NCBI GenBank assembly: GCA_004296775.1
Contig: RHGE01000042.1
Coordinates: 1-54,957 of the forward strand
DNA: 54,957 nucleotides
Reading direction: 5' to 3'
Origin: Marinilabiliaceae bacterium JC017
Lineage (GTDB): Bacteria > Bacteroidota > Bacteroidia > Bacteroidales > Marinilabiliaceae
Shown here: positions 18,611-28,543 of the stretch, one piece after another
Position numbering within the stretch: the stretch's first letter is position 1
Layout: each line of letters opens with the position of its first letter
Notes under the pieces: model-generated
Seen by the model: the letters and a program-made list of their open reading frames with translations, nothing else
Databases searched by the model: none
What the model was told of the DNA's origin: nothing
Position numbers and translations under genes: made by a program

Positions 18611-20239
18611 CTAATATTTAGGGTTTTGCTTAAACATGGGGCATAAATCCATTTCTCGTTGAGGAATAGGCCACAGATAATCACGCCCCGGATCAAAGGA
18701 ACGGTCACCCACAGTAAAGGTTTTCTCCTCACCGCTATTTGGATCGGTATATGTCAATCCTTTAGCAACACCAGGAAATACCTTTTCAGCAATTCTCCAA
18801 CGCCGAATATCAAATGGTCTTTTCCCTTCAAAGGCAAGCTCCACGCGTCGCTCTCTTCTAACCAGTTCACGCAAGGTTTCCTGGTTATTGTAAACTGCCT
18901 TATCCACTTCAGGCATCCCAGCACGTTGACGTACCTCTGTAATAGCGTCGTACACCGAAGCATCAATGTCATTCGCTTCAATCTTTGCTTCAGCATAAAC
19001 TAACAATACCTCAGCATAACGCATTAAGATAATATCAATACCATTGTACCAGAAGTTTTTAGATCTGGGATCGTAATAAGCGCCTTCTACATACTTACGG
19101 ATATTATAACCAGAGCGGGTTTTATTTGCTTCCGAGCCAACCCCTCCTTCACCGGGAACGTCTCCTGTATAAACATCTCTCCCAGGATAAGTAGCTCCCG
19201 GAATGGAATTATATACAAACCCATCGATGTATTCTGCTCCGGGATACCAAATTGAATACCCCAGTCTTGGATCACGATGATCATATGGATTTTTGGGATC
19301 ATACAAAGAAGATTCCGCAATGGTTTTACCATCTGTACACTCGTACGCGTCAACTAAAGCTTGCAATGGAATTAACGTACTCCATCCCCCGATAGAGTTC
19401 GGTGCAAAACTCACCGCATTGAAATGATCACAACCATCAATATTTGGCTGAAGTCTTCTTTCAAAAATCGTTTCCTTACTGTTTTCACCATCAACGGTAA
19501 ACAACTCAGCATAATCAGGATATAATTCATACACCTTAAGGTCCATTACTTCCTTGGCTGCCGCCGCTGCTTGACTGTATTGCTTTCCAAAAAGAAGCAC
19601 TTTCGATTTCAATGACAAAGCCGCACCTTTTGTTGCTCTTCCGATATTTTCACTATCATAGGATACCGGAAGATTTTTAGCACACCAATCTAAATCTTTT
19701 ACAAGAAATTCGTATACATCTTCCACTGGTGTACGAACAAGTGTTTTAACCTCTTTAGGGTCGATGGGTTTTGTAATTAATGGAACTTTTCCATACCAGG
19801 AGGTAAGTACCCAATAACTATAAGCTCTTACAAAGCGAGCTTCCGCCTCGTAACGCAATCGCATATCATCATCAATTCCATCTACTCCGGAAAGATTAGC
19901 AATTAAGTGATTGGCCCGGCTAACACAACGGTAGTAAAACTTGTAAAGGTCATAAATATGCCAATCCGAAGCCGTGGCAATCCCTCTACTGGCCCAATAA
20001 AATTGCTGATTTTCGTGCTGTATGATGGCATCATCCGAAATCGCATCATACCGTAAGCTGGTGTAATAGTAATCATTCTGTGCATATACCGCATTCAGCG
20101 CCAACAACACATCATTTTCATTTTGAAAATAGTTAAGATCAACCACTTTGTTGGTTGGTGTGGTATCCAGCAAATCATCTGAACACCCAAAGAAAACAAC
20201 TGATACGAAAAGTATAAATATGTGCTTATATATTCTCAT
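18611..20239 (-). CDS. susD: SusD/RagB-family glycan-binding lipoprotein
   Basis: 542 residues. The N-terminus MRIYKHIFILFVSVVFFGCSD is a lipoprotein signal with the modified cysteine at position 19. The following region has the SusD opening (DLLDTTPTNKVVDLNYFQNENDV), the TPR-like helices (RFVRAYSYWVLTSWYGKVPL, ALSLKSKVLLFGKQYSQAA) and the conserved C-terminal block (RYAEVLLVYAEAKI, RRERRVELAFEGKRPFDIRRW, DYLWPIPQREMDLCP). It sits on the cell surface as the lid and binding partner of SusC. It is encoded 10 bp after the susC homologue and clearly cotranscribed with it. Confidence 0.97.
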   Translation of the reverse strand: MRIYKHIFILFVSVVFFGCSDDLLDTTPTNKVVDLNYFQNENDVLLALNAVYAQNDYYYTSLRYDAISDDAIIQHENQQFYWASRGIATASDWHIYDLYKFYYRCVSRANHLIANLSGVDGIDDDMRLRYEAEARFVRAYSYWVLTSWYGKVPLITKPIDPKEVKTLVRTPVEDVYEFLVKDLDWCAKNLPVSYDSENIGRATKGAALSLKSKVLLFGKQYSQAAAAAKEVMDLKVYELYPDYAELFTVDGENSKETIFERRLQPNIDGCDHFNAVSFAPNSIGGWSTLIPLQALVDAYECTDGKTIAESSLYDPKNPYDHRDPRLGYSIWYPGAEYIDGFVYNSIPGATYPGRDVYTGDVPGEGGVGSEANKTRSGYNIRKYVEGAYYDPRSKNFWYNGIDIILMRYAEVLLVYAEAKIEANDIDASVYDAITEVRQRAGMPEVDKAVYNNQETLRELVRRERRVELAFEGKRPFDIRRWRIAEKVFPGVAKGLTYTDPNSGEEKTFTVGDRSFDPGRDYLWPIPQREMDLCPMFKQNPKY

Positions 20240-20249
20240 AATCTTAGAT

Positions 20250-23200
20250 TTAGAAATTTACCATTACACCTAAACAGTAAAGCGAAACAGGTGGATAGAA
20301 ATAGGCAGAACCCCATACATTATTGGTCTCAGGATCCCAGCCATCAGGCAAATTGGTGAATGTCAACAAATTTGTACCACCAGCATAAAAACGCACCTTT
20401 TCAATACCTGTACCTTCCAACCATTTCTTAGGTAATTTATAACCAATCTGAAGGTTTTTTAATCGGATGTAAGAGGCATCCTGAATCCAAAAGCTGTTGG
20501 CCATCACACTGTTTTTATTACTTCTGGCTTCAATCCGTGGATAACTGGCATCCCGGTTATCCGGTGTCCAGCGATCTAAGGCACTCTCAACCGTAAACAT
20601 CTCCCTGGATGGTCCTTGCATAATGGCACCGGCATTCAAATAAGCATCCACTTTTCCAACGCCCTGGAAAAGACAACTGAAATCGAAATTCTTATAATCA
20701 AATCCCAGGTTAATTCCAAAGGTATAACGGGGTAGGTTACTTCCCATTACAACCCGGTCTTCATCATTAATCTCCCCATCTCCATTTTGATCTTTGTAAC
20801 GAATATCTCCTGGCTTGTAAGTTGAATGGTTGGGGTGCAACGGGGTGTTTGGATCGTTAATTTCAGCTTCAGACTGGAATAATCCATCGGCTTCCAATCC
20901 ATAATAGGCCCAAAGAGGATCCCCTTCTCTTACAATGTTAATATCTCCGGAAACCCAGCCTTCTTTATCACTAAACTCAACCACTTTATTCTTTACATCC
21001 GATAAGTTAAGCCCTATGAAATAACCTACCTGACCAATCTTATTTCTGTGGTTAATTGTCAGGTCCCAGCCTTTGTTTTCGACAATACCATCATTCACCC
21101 ATGATTTATTGGCACCAACGGCCCAGGGAATATCCTTTCGAAGCATTACATCATTGGTATTTTTCACATACCAGTCAGCAATAATCTCGAGTTTATTATC
21201 AAAGAATCCCAAGTCAATACCAATGTCTGTAATCTCTGTGGTTTCCCATGTCAATTCAGGGTTCCCGTAATTATCGAAGTCGGGCGCCCAACCTTCATTC
21301 ACATTATTGCCAAATTCATAACGGAAATTATCCCCGCCATAAAAGAAAGTAGCATACTTATATGGATCAACACTGTGATTACCAATTTGTCCCCAGGAAC
21401 CTCTTAGCTTCAAATTACTGATAAAGGAAATGTTTTTGATGAATTCCTCTTCTGACAGACGCCATCCGGCAGATAGTGAAGGAAATGTTCCCCACCTGTT
21501 ACCATCAGCAAATAACGATGAACCATCCCGTCGAATGTTAAACTCAAAAAGATACTTCTCTTTAAAATTATAATTTACGCGCCCAAAATAGGATTGAAGT
21601 GCCCAGTCATCATGCCAGCCTCCCAATATGGCTTCTTCCATAGGACCTATCGCACCATCCAGATCTGTTAAATAATCTTTAACCAGCTCATTTCTTTGAC
21701 CATAAAACTTATGCCTTTCATTCCTTATTTCAGAATATCCGGCTACACCTGAAATGGTATGCACTCCGAATGTTTTATTAAAATTCAAATAAAACTGCGC
21801 CTCACTGTTGGATGTATTCCATCTCTCCTCATATACATATGAATCCCACTCTTGTACCGGATCACCTTCCAAATTATCAGGATCATACAAGTCGTAACCG
21901 GGACTATGATCTTTCAAGCGGTAACTACCATTTTTGTAGGTAAAACTACCGGTAGCACTTAACCAATCAAAGGCGTCATATTTTAACTTTCCAGTATAAA
22001 CACCGTCCTCATCCTGACGGGAAGCATCTCCTCCTTTTTCAATATCGGCTACCGGACTCTGATTGCCCTGACCAACACCATAAAGTCCATCTTCATATTT
22101 AGGAACGATATTAGGCCCCATTGAATAGGCATTTCCAATAGCATTATCCATGCGTAACGGGTAGTTACGGTCCTTACGGTTGAAATAGATATCAAAACTA
22201 CAGGTTAGCTTTTTTGATACATACAAATCTGAATTCACCCTGAAATTGTATCGCTTCGCATTCACATCGTCAATGATACCATCCTGATCCTGATAGTTCA
22301 TGGAGACAGAAATACTCGCCATATCATTTCCCCCACTAAAACGCAAGGAGTGATTGTGCATAAAACCTGTCCCAAACAAATCTTCTACGTAGTTGTGGTA
22401 AGGATACAATAATGGATCGGTCCCTTTAATGGTATTTTGGATATACTCATCGGAATATTTAGGATCTTCTCCGGCATTTACCAATGCTTCATTTACAAGA
22501 TTGAAATAATCGCCAGGACCAACCATTTTTGGTAGGTTAGCAGCAGTCTGAATACCTGCATAACCGTTATACTCCATTTTAATAGCTCCTTGTTTTCCAC
22601 GCTTTGTGGTTACAATGATTACACCATTAGCAGCCCTGTTTCCATAAATGGCAGCCGAAGAAGCATCTTTCAAGACTGAAATACTCTCGATATCATTGGG
22701 ATCCACATTACTCATACTTTGCTCAACCCCATCCACAAGTACTAAGGGCCCGCCATTGTTCCAGGTTCCCATTCCGCGAACCTGGAAAGCCACTTCTTCA
22801 CGTCCCGGCGCACCTCCACGGTCCACAATGGTCACCCCGGAATTCATTCCTTGCAATGCCTGAGCAGTATTGGATACCGGACGTTTAACCAATTCCTTAT
22901 TGGATACCGTTGATACCGAACCGGTCAGATTCACCTTCTTTTGGGTCCCATAACCAACGACAACGACTTCATCAAGTCCTTGCATATCTTCCAACAAGGT
23001 GACGTTAAGCTCCTTTTTACCGGCAATTGAAAGCTCTACTGTTTCATAACCGATAAAGGAGTAGATAAGTATCGCATCGGGATTCTCCACATCTAGAGAA
23101 TAGGTACCATCAATACTGGTAATAGTACCTGTAGTGGTCCCCTTGATACTGACATTTACTCCCGGGATTCCTTCCCCTGAGGCATCGATCACTTTTCCGG

Positions 23201-23588
23201 TAATGGTAACAACGGATTGTTGAGCACTCATAGCTGCTGCTTCAGATTTAACACTGATCACAACCAGGTTACCGTCAAATACCTTATAGGTGTTTTTACT
23301 ATCTTTAAAAAGCTCACTAAGAATGGTCTCTACATTCTCATCATTTACCTTAAGATCTACTTTCCGCTCAAGATCCAATTGACTGTTCTGAAAAAAGAAA
23401 CGAAAATCACTTTCTTCTTCCAACAATCTAAAAACTTCCTCAACAGAAACACTCTTAAGATTAACCGAGAGTTTTTTCTTTTGCGAATAGACCGAGGCTG
23501 ACACCTGGACCAAACTTAGACATAGAAATAGTACTGTAAACTTCACTGCTAATAATACTTTTAGCCGTTTGAATTGATTTTTTTTCAT
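20250..23588 (-). CDS. susC: SusC-family TonB-linked outer-membrane transporter with STN domain
   Basis: 1112 residues. A signal peptide (1-36) is followed by an STN (secretin/TonB short N-terminal) domain (about 45-110), a carboxypeptidase-regulatory-like domain (about 128-212), the TonB-box region DEVVVVGYGTQ, a plug (about 225-335, with VLKDASSAAIYGNRAANGVIIVTTK) and the 22-strand barrel. The STN domain is the part that signals to a FecR anti-sigma factor, matching the FecR and ECF sigma genes just upstream. It imports oligosaccharide with SusD. The start is the ATG at 23588. A hairpin separates it from fecR. Confidence 0.97.
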   Translation of the reverse strand: MKKNQFKRLKVLLAVKFTVLFLCLSLVQVSASVYSQKKKLSVNLKSVSVEEVFRLLEEESDFRFFFQNSQLDLERKVDLKVNDENVETILSELFKDSKNTYKVFDGNLVVISVKSEAAAMSAQQSVVTITGKVIDASGEGIPGVNVSIKGTTTGTITSIDGTYSLDVENPDAILIYSFIGYETVELSIAGKKELNVTLLEDMQGLDEVVVVGYGTQKKVNLTGSVSTVSNKELVKRPVSNTAQALQGMNSGVTIVDRGGAPGREEVAFQVRGMGTWNNGGPLVLVDGVEQSMSNVDPNDIESISVLKDASSAAIYGNRAANGVIIVTTKRGKQGAIKMEYNGYAGIQTAANLPKMVGPGDYFNLVNEALVNAGEDPKYSDEYIQNTIKGTDPLLYPYHNYVEDLFGTGFMHNHSLRFSGGNDMASISVSMNYQDQDGIIDDVNAKRYNFRVNSDLYVSKKLTCSFDIYFNRKDRNYPLRMDNAIGNAYSMGPNIVPKYEDGLYGVGQGNQSPVADIEKGGDASRQDEDGVYTGKLKYDAFDWLSATGSFTYKNGSYRLKDHSPGYDLYDPDNLEGDPVQEWDSYVYEERWNTSNSEAQFYLNFNKTFGVHTISGVAGYSEIRNERHKFYGQRNELVKDYLTDLDGAIGPMEEAILGGWHDDWALQSYFGRVNYNFKEKYLFEFNIRRDGSSLFADGNRWGTFPSLSAGWRLSEEEFIKNISFISNLKLRGSWGQIGNHSVDPYKYATFFYGGDNFRYEFGNNVNEGWAPDFDNYGNPELTWETTEITDIGIDLGFFDNKLEIIADWYVKNTNDVMLRKDIPWAVGANKSWVNDGIVENKGWDLTINHRNKIGQVGYFIGLNLSDVKNKVVEFSDKEGWVSGDINIVREGDPLWAYYGLEADGLFQSEAEINDPNTPLHPNHSTYKPGDIRYKDQNGDGEINDEDRVVMGSNLPRYTFGINLGFDYKNFDFSCLFQGVGKVDAYLNAGAIMQGPSREMFTVESALDRWTPDNRDASYPRIEARSNKNSVMANSFWIQDASYIRLKNLQIGYKLPKKWLEGTGIEKVRFYAGGTNLLTFTNLPDGWDPETNNVWGSAYFYPPVSLYCLGVMVNF

Positions 23589-23645
23589 AAATTTGCATTT
23601 GAGGTTACTTACCCAAGTAATTCTTTACAAGTCAAAATTTTTCGG

Positions 23646-23679
23646 AGAATGTTGGAGCATTCTCCGTTTTTTTAGAAAT
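23646..23679. terminator. Hairpin between fecR and susC
   Basis: CGGAGAATG pairs with CATTCTCCG over a short loop. The T run lies on the plus-strand side, while both flanking genes are on the minus strand. In the direction of fecR to susC the stem is followed by A5T4, so it may be a weak attenuator or an RNA-processing site lowering read-through from fecR, rather than a full stop. Confidence 0.55.
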
Positions 23680-23704
23680 AAGGTTCTATCTCATTGGCAC
23701 GCCA

Positions 23705-24721
23705 CTATTTAATTCGTTTTTTACTTTTACTTATAAATAATTTATTCCCTTCCACTTTATAACGGATCGGATTAATGAAGTTAAGGGCTGCTAAAATCTC
23801 TGTAATTGTTTCATTCTTGAATTCGGCTGTATATCTGTAGTCCTCTTTCAACAGCTCTTCCGACAGGATTATCTCAACATCGAATTTTCGCTCCAGCTTT
23901 TCTTTTATTTTACTCAATGGTTCGTTGACAAAGACCAGCTTCCCCTCTTTCCAAGCCGAATATTTTTTCACATCCACTTCTCTAATTGACAACTTATTCT
24001 CGGTCAAATTCAATCGAGCCCGGAATCCTGGTTTTAAAATCTTAGAAAGTTTCAGTTCCTCATTTTCAAGCAATATCTTACCTTCTTCAAGCGTCGTAGA
24101 AACAAACTCATCCTCCTCATAGGCACTCACATTGAAGACTGTTCCAAGCACTTTCACATTCAAATGTGACGTATTAACAATAAACGGAATTTCACCCTTT
24201 TGCACATGAAAATGGGCCTCTCCGCTTAAAATGACATCCCTGGTCCCATCACCGAAATCGCTGGAATACTCTAAATGTGAATCACTGTTTAAAACCACCT
24301 CTGTACCGTCAGGCAGCATAACTTTGGCTTGCTGGCCAACAGGCGCATAAGTAGCAATCAATTGTGGTGTGTTATCGGAGAGATCAACCTTTGTGTACAG
24401 AATTACACTGGCAACAATTAAAGGTAAAAACAAGATAGCTGCTGCTCTTTGAGCAAAACGCCCCAGAGACTTCACAAAAGATTTACGATTGCTCTGTAAG
24501 GTATTTATTCCAATCTGAGACCTTAACTCAGAAAGTAACAATCGCTTTTCTTCAAACGACAATCCTAAAGGTTGATGTTTTGCCTCATTCCAGGCCTTAT
24601 TTAGAAATTCATTAACAGCTTGAGAATCTTCATGGCACAAGATCCACTCTTCCACTTCTTTTGCTTGTGCATCGGAGCAAATCCCCTTAAGATAGTCTGT
24701 TAATATTTTTTCGCTGATCAT
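23705..24721 (-). CDS. fecR: FecR-family anti-sigma factor
   Basis: 338 residues from the ATG at 24721. A longer reading from a TTG at 24766 adds 15 residues with no family match, so the shorter start is preferred. A cytoplasmic N-terminal part (1-70) should bind the sigma factor. One membrane helix (AAAILFLPLIVASVILY) follows, then the periplasmic FecR beta domain (ATYAPVGQQAKVMLPDGTEVVLNS, RDVILSGEAHFHV) and a C-terminal STN-like DUF4974 domain (about 265-335). It holds the ECF sigma inactive until SusC reports substrate through its STN domain. It is encoded between sigma and susC, in the usual order. Confidence 0.95.
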   Translation of the reverse strand: MISEKILTDYLKGICSDAQAKEVEEWILCHEDSQAVNEFLNKAWNEAKHQPLGLSFEEKRLLLSELRSQIGINTLQSNRKSFVKSLGRFAQRAAAILFLPLIVASVILYTKVDLSDNTPQLIATYAPVGQQAKVMLPDGTEVVLNSDSHLEYSSDFGDGTRDVILSGEAHFHVQKGEIPFIVNTSHLNVKVLGTVFNVSAYEEDEFVSTTLEEGKILLENEELKLSKILKPGFRARLNLTENKLSIREVDVKKYSAWKEGKLVFVNEPLSKIKEKLERKFDVEIILSEELLKEDYRYTAEFKNETITEILAALNFINPIRYKVEGNKLFISKSKKRIK

Positions 24722-25263
24722 ATCTCTGCTTAATAGTGTGACATCAGTAATACGCAGAGTCCCCAATCAACTACTAAATGATTTTAAAAAAAATACCTAT
24801 TTTAAATCTTTCTAAATAACAACCAACCTTATTAAGATGAGCAACAGGGCGATTTACATTACCACTATTGACTCTTTCCTTTACTCATTCCCTCTACCTG
24901 GTGCAATAACAACTCACTATTCCCTGTTATTTGCTTCACACCCTTATTCCTCGCACGATCCATTTCTGCAGATCGTACAATACACTATACCCCCAAGCAC
25001 TGCTCATTACCCTCTCCCTATCTATAACAATAAGCGTAGCGCTGTTATCCATTAGAGCGATGCAATGTTTATTGACGCACTACGCAACGAAAAACCATCA
25101 ATGAATAATACGGGCACACAATCGTTCTATATCCAATTGAAACAGATCTGCTCCTGATAGGTGATCAATTCTCAGACTTCAGAGAAAAGAAGTAAATAAA
25201 AAGTTATTAACAACCGCATGAGAAAAGAATAAAACAAAAAAGCACAACCTTCTACACAATCCT
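24722..25263. other. Gap between sigma and fecR genes
   Basis: About 540 bp without a gene. The sequence is AT-rich, with no hairpin or promoter element that I can support. A gap this long between the sigma and fecR genes suggests that fecR has its own promoter. Confidence 0.4.
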
Positions 25264-25836
25264 TTACAGGTGAGAAAAAAGTAATATAAAAACAACCGTC
25301 ATCAAATCGTTTTGAAGATGTTCTTTAATAAAGGATAGAGCTCCTGAAACATGGTTATGAACCGTCTGCACAGACAAACCCAATTTAGAAGCAATTTCTT
25401 CGTGCGATAATCCATCGACCCGGCTCAAAAGAAAAATCTCACGCTTACGGGGTGATAATTGATCGATTATATCATCCAGCTGACCTTTGACATCATGAAA
25501 CAAAATCTCATCCTCTGTTACATTGGTAGTAACTAAGATGTCCTCATGCTCTATACTGGAGGTATTCTTTTTGCTACGGAGGTTACTAATCGTAATATTT
25601 CGGGCAATAGTAAACAGGTAGGATTCAAAAGAGAGCTCAACTTTCAATTTTTCATGATTCAGCCATATCTTAAAAAAGGTTTCCTGAACCACTTCCTTAG
25701 AGTCGGATTCATTCTTTAAAATAGAGAACGCGAAAGCATATACCCGATCAGCGTATTCATGAAAAATGGCTTCAAAGGCAGCTACTGATCCATTTTTCAG
25801 TTGCAGTATTTTATTTTCATCTAATTTCGGTCCCAT
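25264..25836 (-). CDS. ECF-type RNA polymerase sigma-70 factor
   Basis: 190 residues from the ATG at 25836. Region 2 has AFEAIFHEYADRVYAFAFSIL and VVQETFFKIWLN; region 4 has LSPRKREIFLLSRVDGLSHEEIASKLGLSVQTVHNHVSGAL. Length and layout match the Bacteroidota sigma factors paired with FecR. The seven residues before this ATG (starting at a TTG at 25857) would overlap the predicted -7 promoter element at 25855-25862, which argues against them. It directs RNA polymerase to the SusC/SusD operon when FecR releases it. The C-terminus ends in a hydrophobic tail (VVFILLFSHL), slightly unusual but seen in this family. Confidence 0.95.
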   Translation of the reverse strand: MGPKLDENKILQLKNGSVAAFEAIFHEYADRVYAFAFSILKNESDSKEVVQETFFKIWLNHEKLKVELSFESYLFTIARNITISNLRSKKNTSSIEHEDILVTTNVTEDEILFHDVKGQLDDIIDQLSPRKREIFLLSRVDGLSHEEIASKLGLSVQTVHNHVSGALSFIKEHLQNDLMTVVFILLFSHL

Positions 25837-25854
25837 CCCGTATCCTGTAGAGCC

Positions 25855-25884
25855 CAAAATTATTAAAATTCATAAAATATCAAA
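25855..25884 (-). promoter_or_regulatory. Predicted promoter of the ECF sigma gene
   Basis: On the minus strand TAATTTTG (25862-25855) matches TAnnTTTG, with TTTG (25884-25881) 18 bases upstream as the -33 element. Transcription would start near 25848, 12 bases before the ATG at 25836. Confidence 0.6.
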
Positions 25885-25939
25885 CGGAGAAGCATAAAAT
25901 AACACTTCTCCGTTGATAAATGTCATAATTTTAATAACG

Positions 25940-28177
25940 CTATTGTACCATCACCTCGTCCATAAAAATCCAGGATGGCATTCCGGCACCATGGTGCCAA
26001 ACCGGAGGTGTTTTCATGTTAACACCTTTTATTTTCACATACCTGGCCTTTACGTTAGGGAAAGAAGCCGTGAAATATTGAATGTCATTTATCTTACTTT
26101 CGCGGGTAAGCGGTTTCTTATTATCTATTTGCTTCAATAATTTATAGCTCTTTCCATCCGCTGAATAATAAAATGTCACCTTAACAGGAAATACAACCAG
26201 ATGGTTCACTACCTGCAAAAAGGCTGTAGAAACATTTGTGATTTCAGTTAATTCGCCCAAATCGATGACCGCTTCCGCATGGTTGCCTTCAAATCCCAGC
26301 CAGTTGGCATAGAAACTAGGACCACCAAAGGCTCCGTCAGTGAGGGCTTGAGGATTTTCATCGGCATATTTTTTAGGTGTTGTTAATAACTTTACCTGCT
26401 TTCCCCTGGCTAGATTCGAACGCATAGCCCGGTCAAGTGTGTTTTGATAAAGCTCCACGTATTCTTCAACCCTGTAACCCATTTCATTTAATAGCGTGAT
26501 GTTGTTTCGGCTGCATGTTTCAGCAAAACCGTTCAAACGCTTCTTTAATTGTTCCGGTACAACATATTTCCCAGTCTGATTTTTCACTGCCAGGCTGAAC
26601 CCAGGTGTTAATTGCTGACGAGATGCCTCCAGAATAGCAAAGTCCACACTTAGCCTGGCCTTCTTAACCCGTTCCAACACATTGGATTTCCCGGCCACTG
26701 CCAATTCAGCTTCATCGTACCACTTGTCAAACCGGCTAAGTAGTTCGGGACAAAGAAAAGAATCAAAAGCCTGGGACGGATCGCCATATAAAAACAGAAA
26801 AAAATCGGTATCCTTTTTCAACTCCTCATGAACAGTAGTAATATAGTTCTTCACATAGGGTGCTGCTTCGGCATAATAACCGGTCAGAAAATCATCCATC
26901 ACACTATCCACATCCAGGTCGGGATTCCAAAGCAATTTGGCCGTCAAGTAAGAGCGTAGTTCGAATAACTCGCTTGGGTTATGACTGTGCTGTTCAAATA
27001 CCCACTTGGCATGATTATCTCGAAACAACTGAATATTTGGTTGCAGGGTATGCAAATTTGGGAATGGCGCCAGAAAGTTGGTAAACTGAGTGGTGTAATC
27101 CCAAATGCGAATATTATCGGTTAAGGCACCCCACTCAATCAGATCGGTAGCAAAATCGCTGCTTTTCTCCTCAATGGGAGCACTCCGGTCGCATTCAATA
27201 GAACAGAGCGTGATTAGCACATTAGGCTCTGGCTTGATATGTAAAGGTGCTTTTCGGGTATACTGATAGGCCAGTGTGGAAATCTGCTTATCAGGAAATT
27301 CCCGGGCAATACGGTTAACAAATTCAATGACCGATCCCGCGGGAGAACCTTCTTTTTTATTGATGGCCTCACACTTCTTACACTGACAATATTGGGTATT
27401 ATCCCCCTGGCTTACACTGATCACATTGCATTCAGGATGCTGTTCCAACAATTCAGCTACCCGATCCCGCACAATGTTGAAAACTTTGGGATTTGAAAGG
27501 CATAATTGAGTAGGAATCCGGCGCCCATTTCTCAAGGCATAATATTCCGGGTGGGACTTATAATATTCCCCCTCTGGCATAAAACGACCAAAAGTGTGCA
27601 CCCTGGCATCAGGCACATAACCAGGGAAAGCCTCAGTGGTCACCTTCTGTTTGGCTGCAAAATCAGGATGTTCATAAAACAACTTGGAATGAACGGTCCG
27701 GGTGGTGATAGACGGTGTATAAACATAGTTCATATCCTTAGGAACCATCACCTTTACCTGTTGGGGAACCAACTCCTCGCCGGGTGCATAATAGCGCACT
27801 CCAAAATATTTTTCCAGAAAAGTATAAACCGCAAAGAGCGTGCTTTGATCGTTACCGCCTGAAATATGCAACTGCTCCCCTTTTACCGTCATGGTAATTT
27901 GAGCTTGTGGTGTCGCACCGGATTCTGCCGGCCAGCCCACATAAATCTTTTTGCCTGCTGACAGGCTCGTGGCTTTTTCAATGGAAAAATCAGCTCCGCC
28001 GATTGCTTTCAGGTAGGACTGCAACTCGGTAGCCGCCTTATTAATTTCCAACGATGCCCCATCAGGAATCACAATCGAATATTGCGTTTTCCCTTTGTTG
28101 GATAAGACAACACCCTCTTGTTGACAACTCACAGACAGAAAAAAAATGGCTGCCAACCATAAAAAGATACTTTTCAT
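25940..28177 (-). CDS. DUF4838 lipoprotein with C-terminal discoidin-like domain
   Basis: 745 residues from the ATG at 28177, which begins an ideal lipoprotein signal (MKSIFLWLAAIFFLSVSC, modified Cys18). The frame stays open 51 codons further upstream, but that stretch lacks a signal and is probably not translated. The N-terminal part (about 25-150) resembles the N-terminal domain of alpha-glucuronidases and hexosaminidases (AATELQSYLKAIGG, KIYVGWP). DUF4838 follows (CLSNPKVFNIVRDRVAEL, GDNTQYCQCKKCEAINKKEGS, SIECDRS), and the C-terminal 140 residues look like a discoidin/F5-8C carbohydrate-binding domain. DUF4838 proteins are found with glycan-degrading genes and are suspected glycosidases. 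It lies directly upstream of the sigma gene. Confidence 0.85.
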   Translation of the reverse strand: MKSIFLWLAAIFFLSVSCQQEGVVLSNKGKTQYSIVIPDGASLEINKAATELQSYLKAIGGADFSIEKATSLSAGKKIYVGWPAESGATPQAQITMTVKGEQLHISGGNDQSTLFAVYTFLEKYFGVRYYAPGEELVPQQVKVMVPKDMNYVYTPSITTRTVHSKLFYEHPDFAAKQKVTTEAFPGYVPDARVHTFGRFMPEGEYYKSHPEYYALRNGRRIPTQLCLSNPKVFNIVRDRVAELLEQHPECNVISVSQGDNTQYCQCKKCEAINKKEGSPAGSVIEFVNRIAREFPDKQISTLAYQYTRKAPLHIKPEPNVLITLCSIECDRSAPIEEKSSDFATDLIEWGALTDNIRIWDYTTQFTNFLAPFPNLHTLQPNIQLFRDNHAKWVFEQHSHNPSELFELRSYLTAKLLWNPDLDVDSVMDDFLTGYYAEAAPYVKNYITTVHEELKKDTDFFLFLYGDPSQAFDSFLCPELLSRFDKWYDEAELAVAGKSNVLERVKKARLSVDFAILEASRQQLTPGFSLAVKNQTGKYVVPEQLKKRLNGFAETCSRNNITLLNEMGYRVEEYVELYQNTLDRAMRSNLARGKQVKLLTTPKKYADENPQALTDGAFGGPSFYANWLGFEGNHAEAVIDLGELTEITNVSTAFLQVVNHLVVFPVKVTFYYSADGKSYKLLKQIDNKKPLTRESKINDIQYFTASFPNVKARYVKIKGVNMKTPPVWHHGAGMPSWIFMDEVMVQ

Positions 28178-28481
28178 ATGCTTGAATTTAGATATTAGAC
28201 TGATAGATAATAGATAAAAGACTGTAAACACTGAGACATCGAGTTTTGCTTTAATTATTTTCCCTTCTTTTGCCGCTCTGTCGAAAATTATTGTCAGAAT
28301 TCCTTTCCAACCTGTTAATAACTTTTTCAATACATCGCCTAACCCCTTTTAACGAACGCTTTTCGACCCGTTAAAGATATGATTTATACCCCCTGCCTTT
28401 TCTTTCAATTGAGAGGTAATATGTCCAAAACAGGGGGCGAGATGTAAAGCATCCTCACCACTTAACAACGGCACAAAAAAA

Positions 28482-28505
28482 CGCTTCAGAATAAATCCTG
28501 AAGCG
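28482..28505 (-). terminator. Terminator of the small membrane protein gene
   Basis: CGCTTCAG (28482-28489) pairs with CTGAAGCG (28498-28505), and on the minus strand the stem is followed by seven T (28481-28475). The remainder of 28178-28475 shows no gene. Confidence 0.85.
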
Positions 28506-28543
28506 CCCTGTTAAAAATATCTTTCTCTTTTAAAGATCAACCA

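Noticed and set aside
28178-28330. 51-residue N-terminal extension of the DUF4838 protein
   Set aside because: The internal ATG at 28177 begins a typical lipoprotein signal, which would be buried by the extension.
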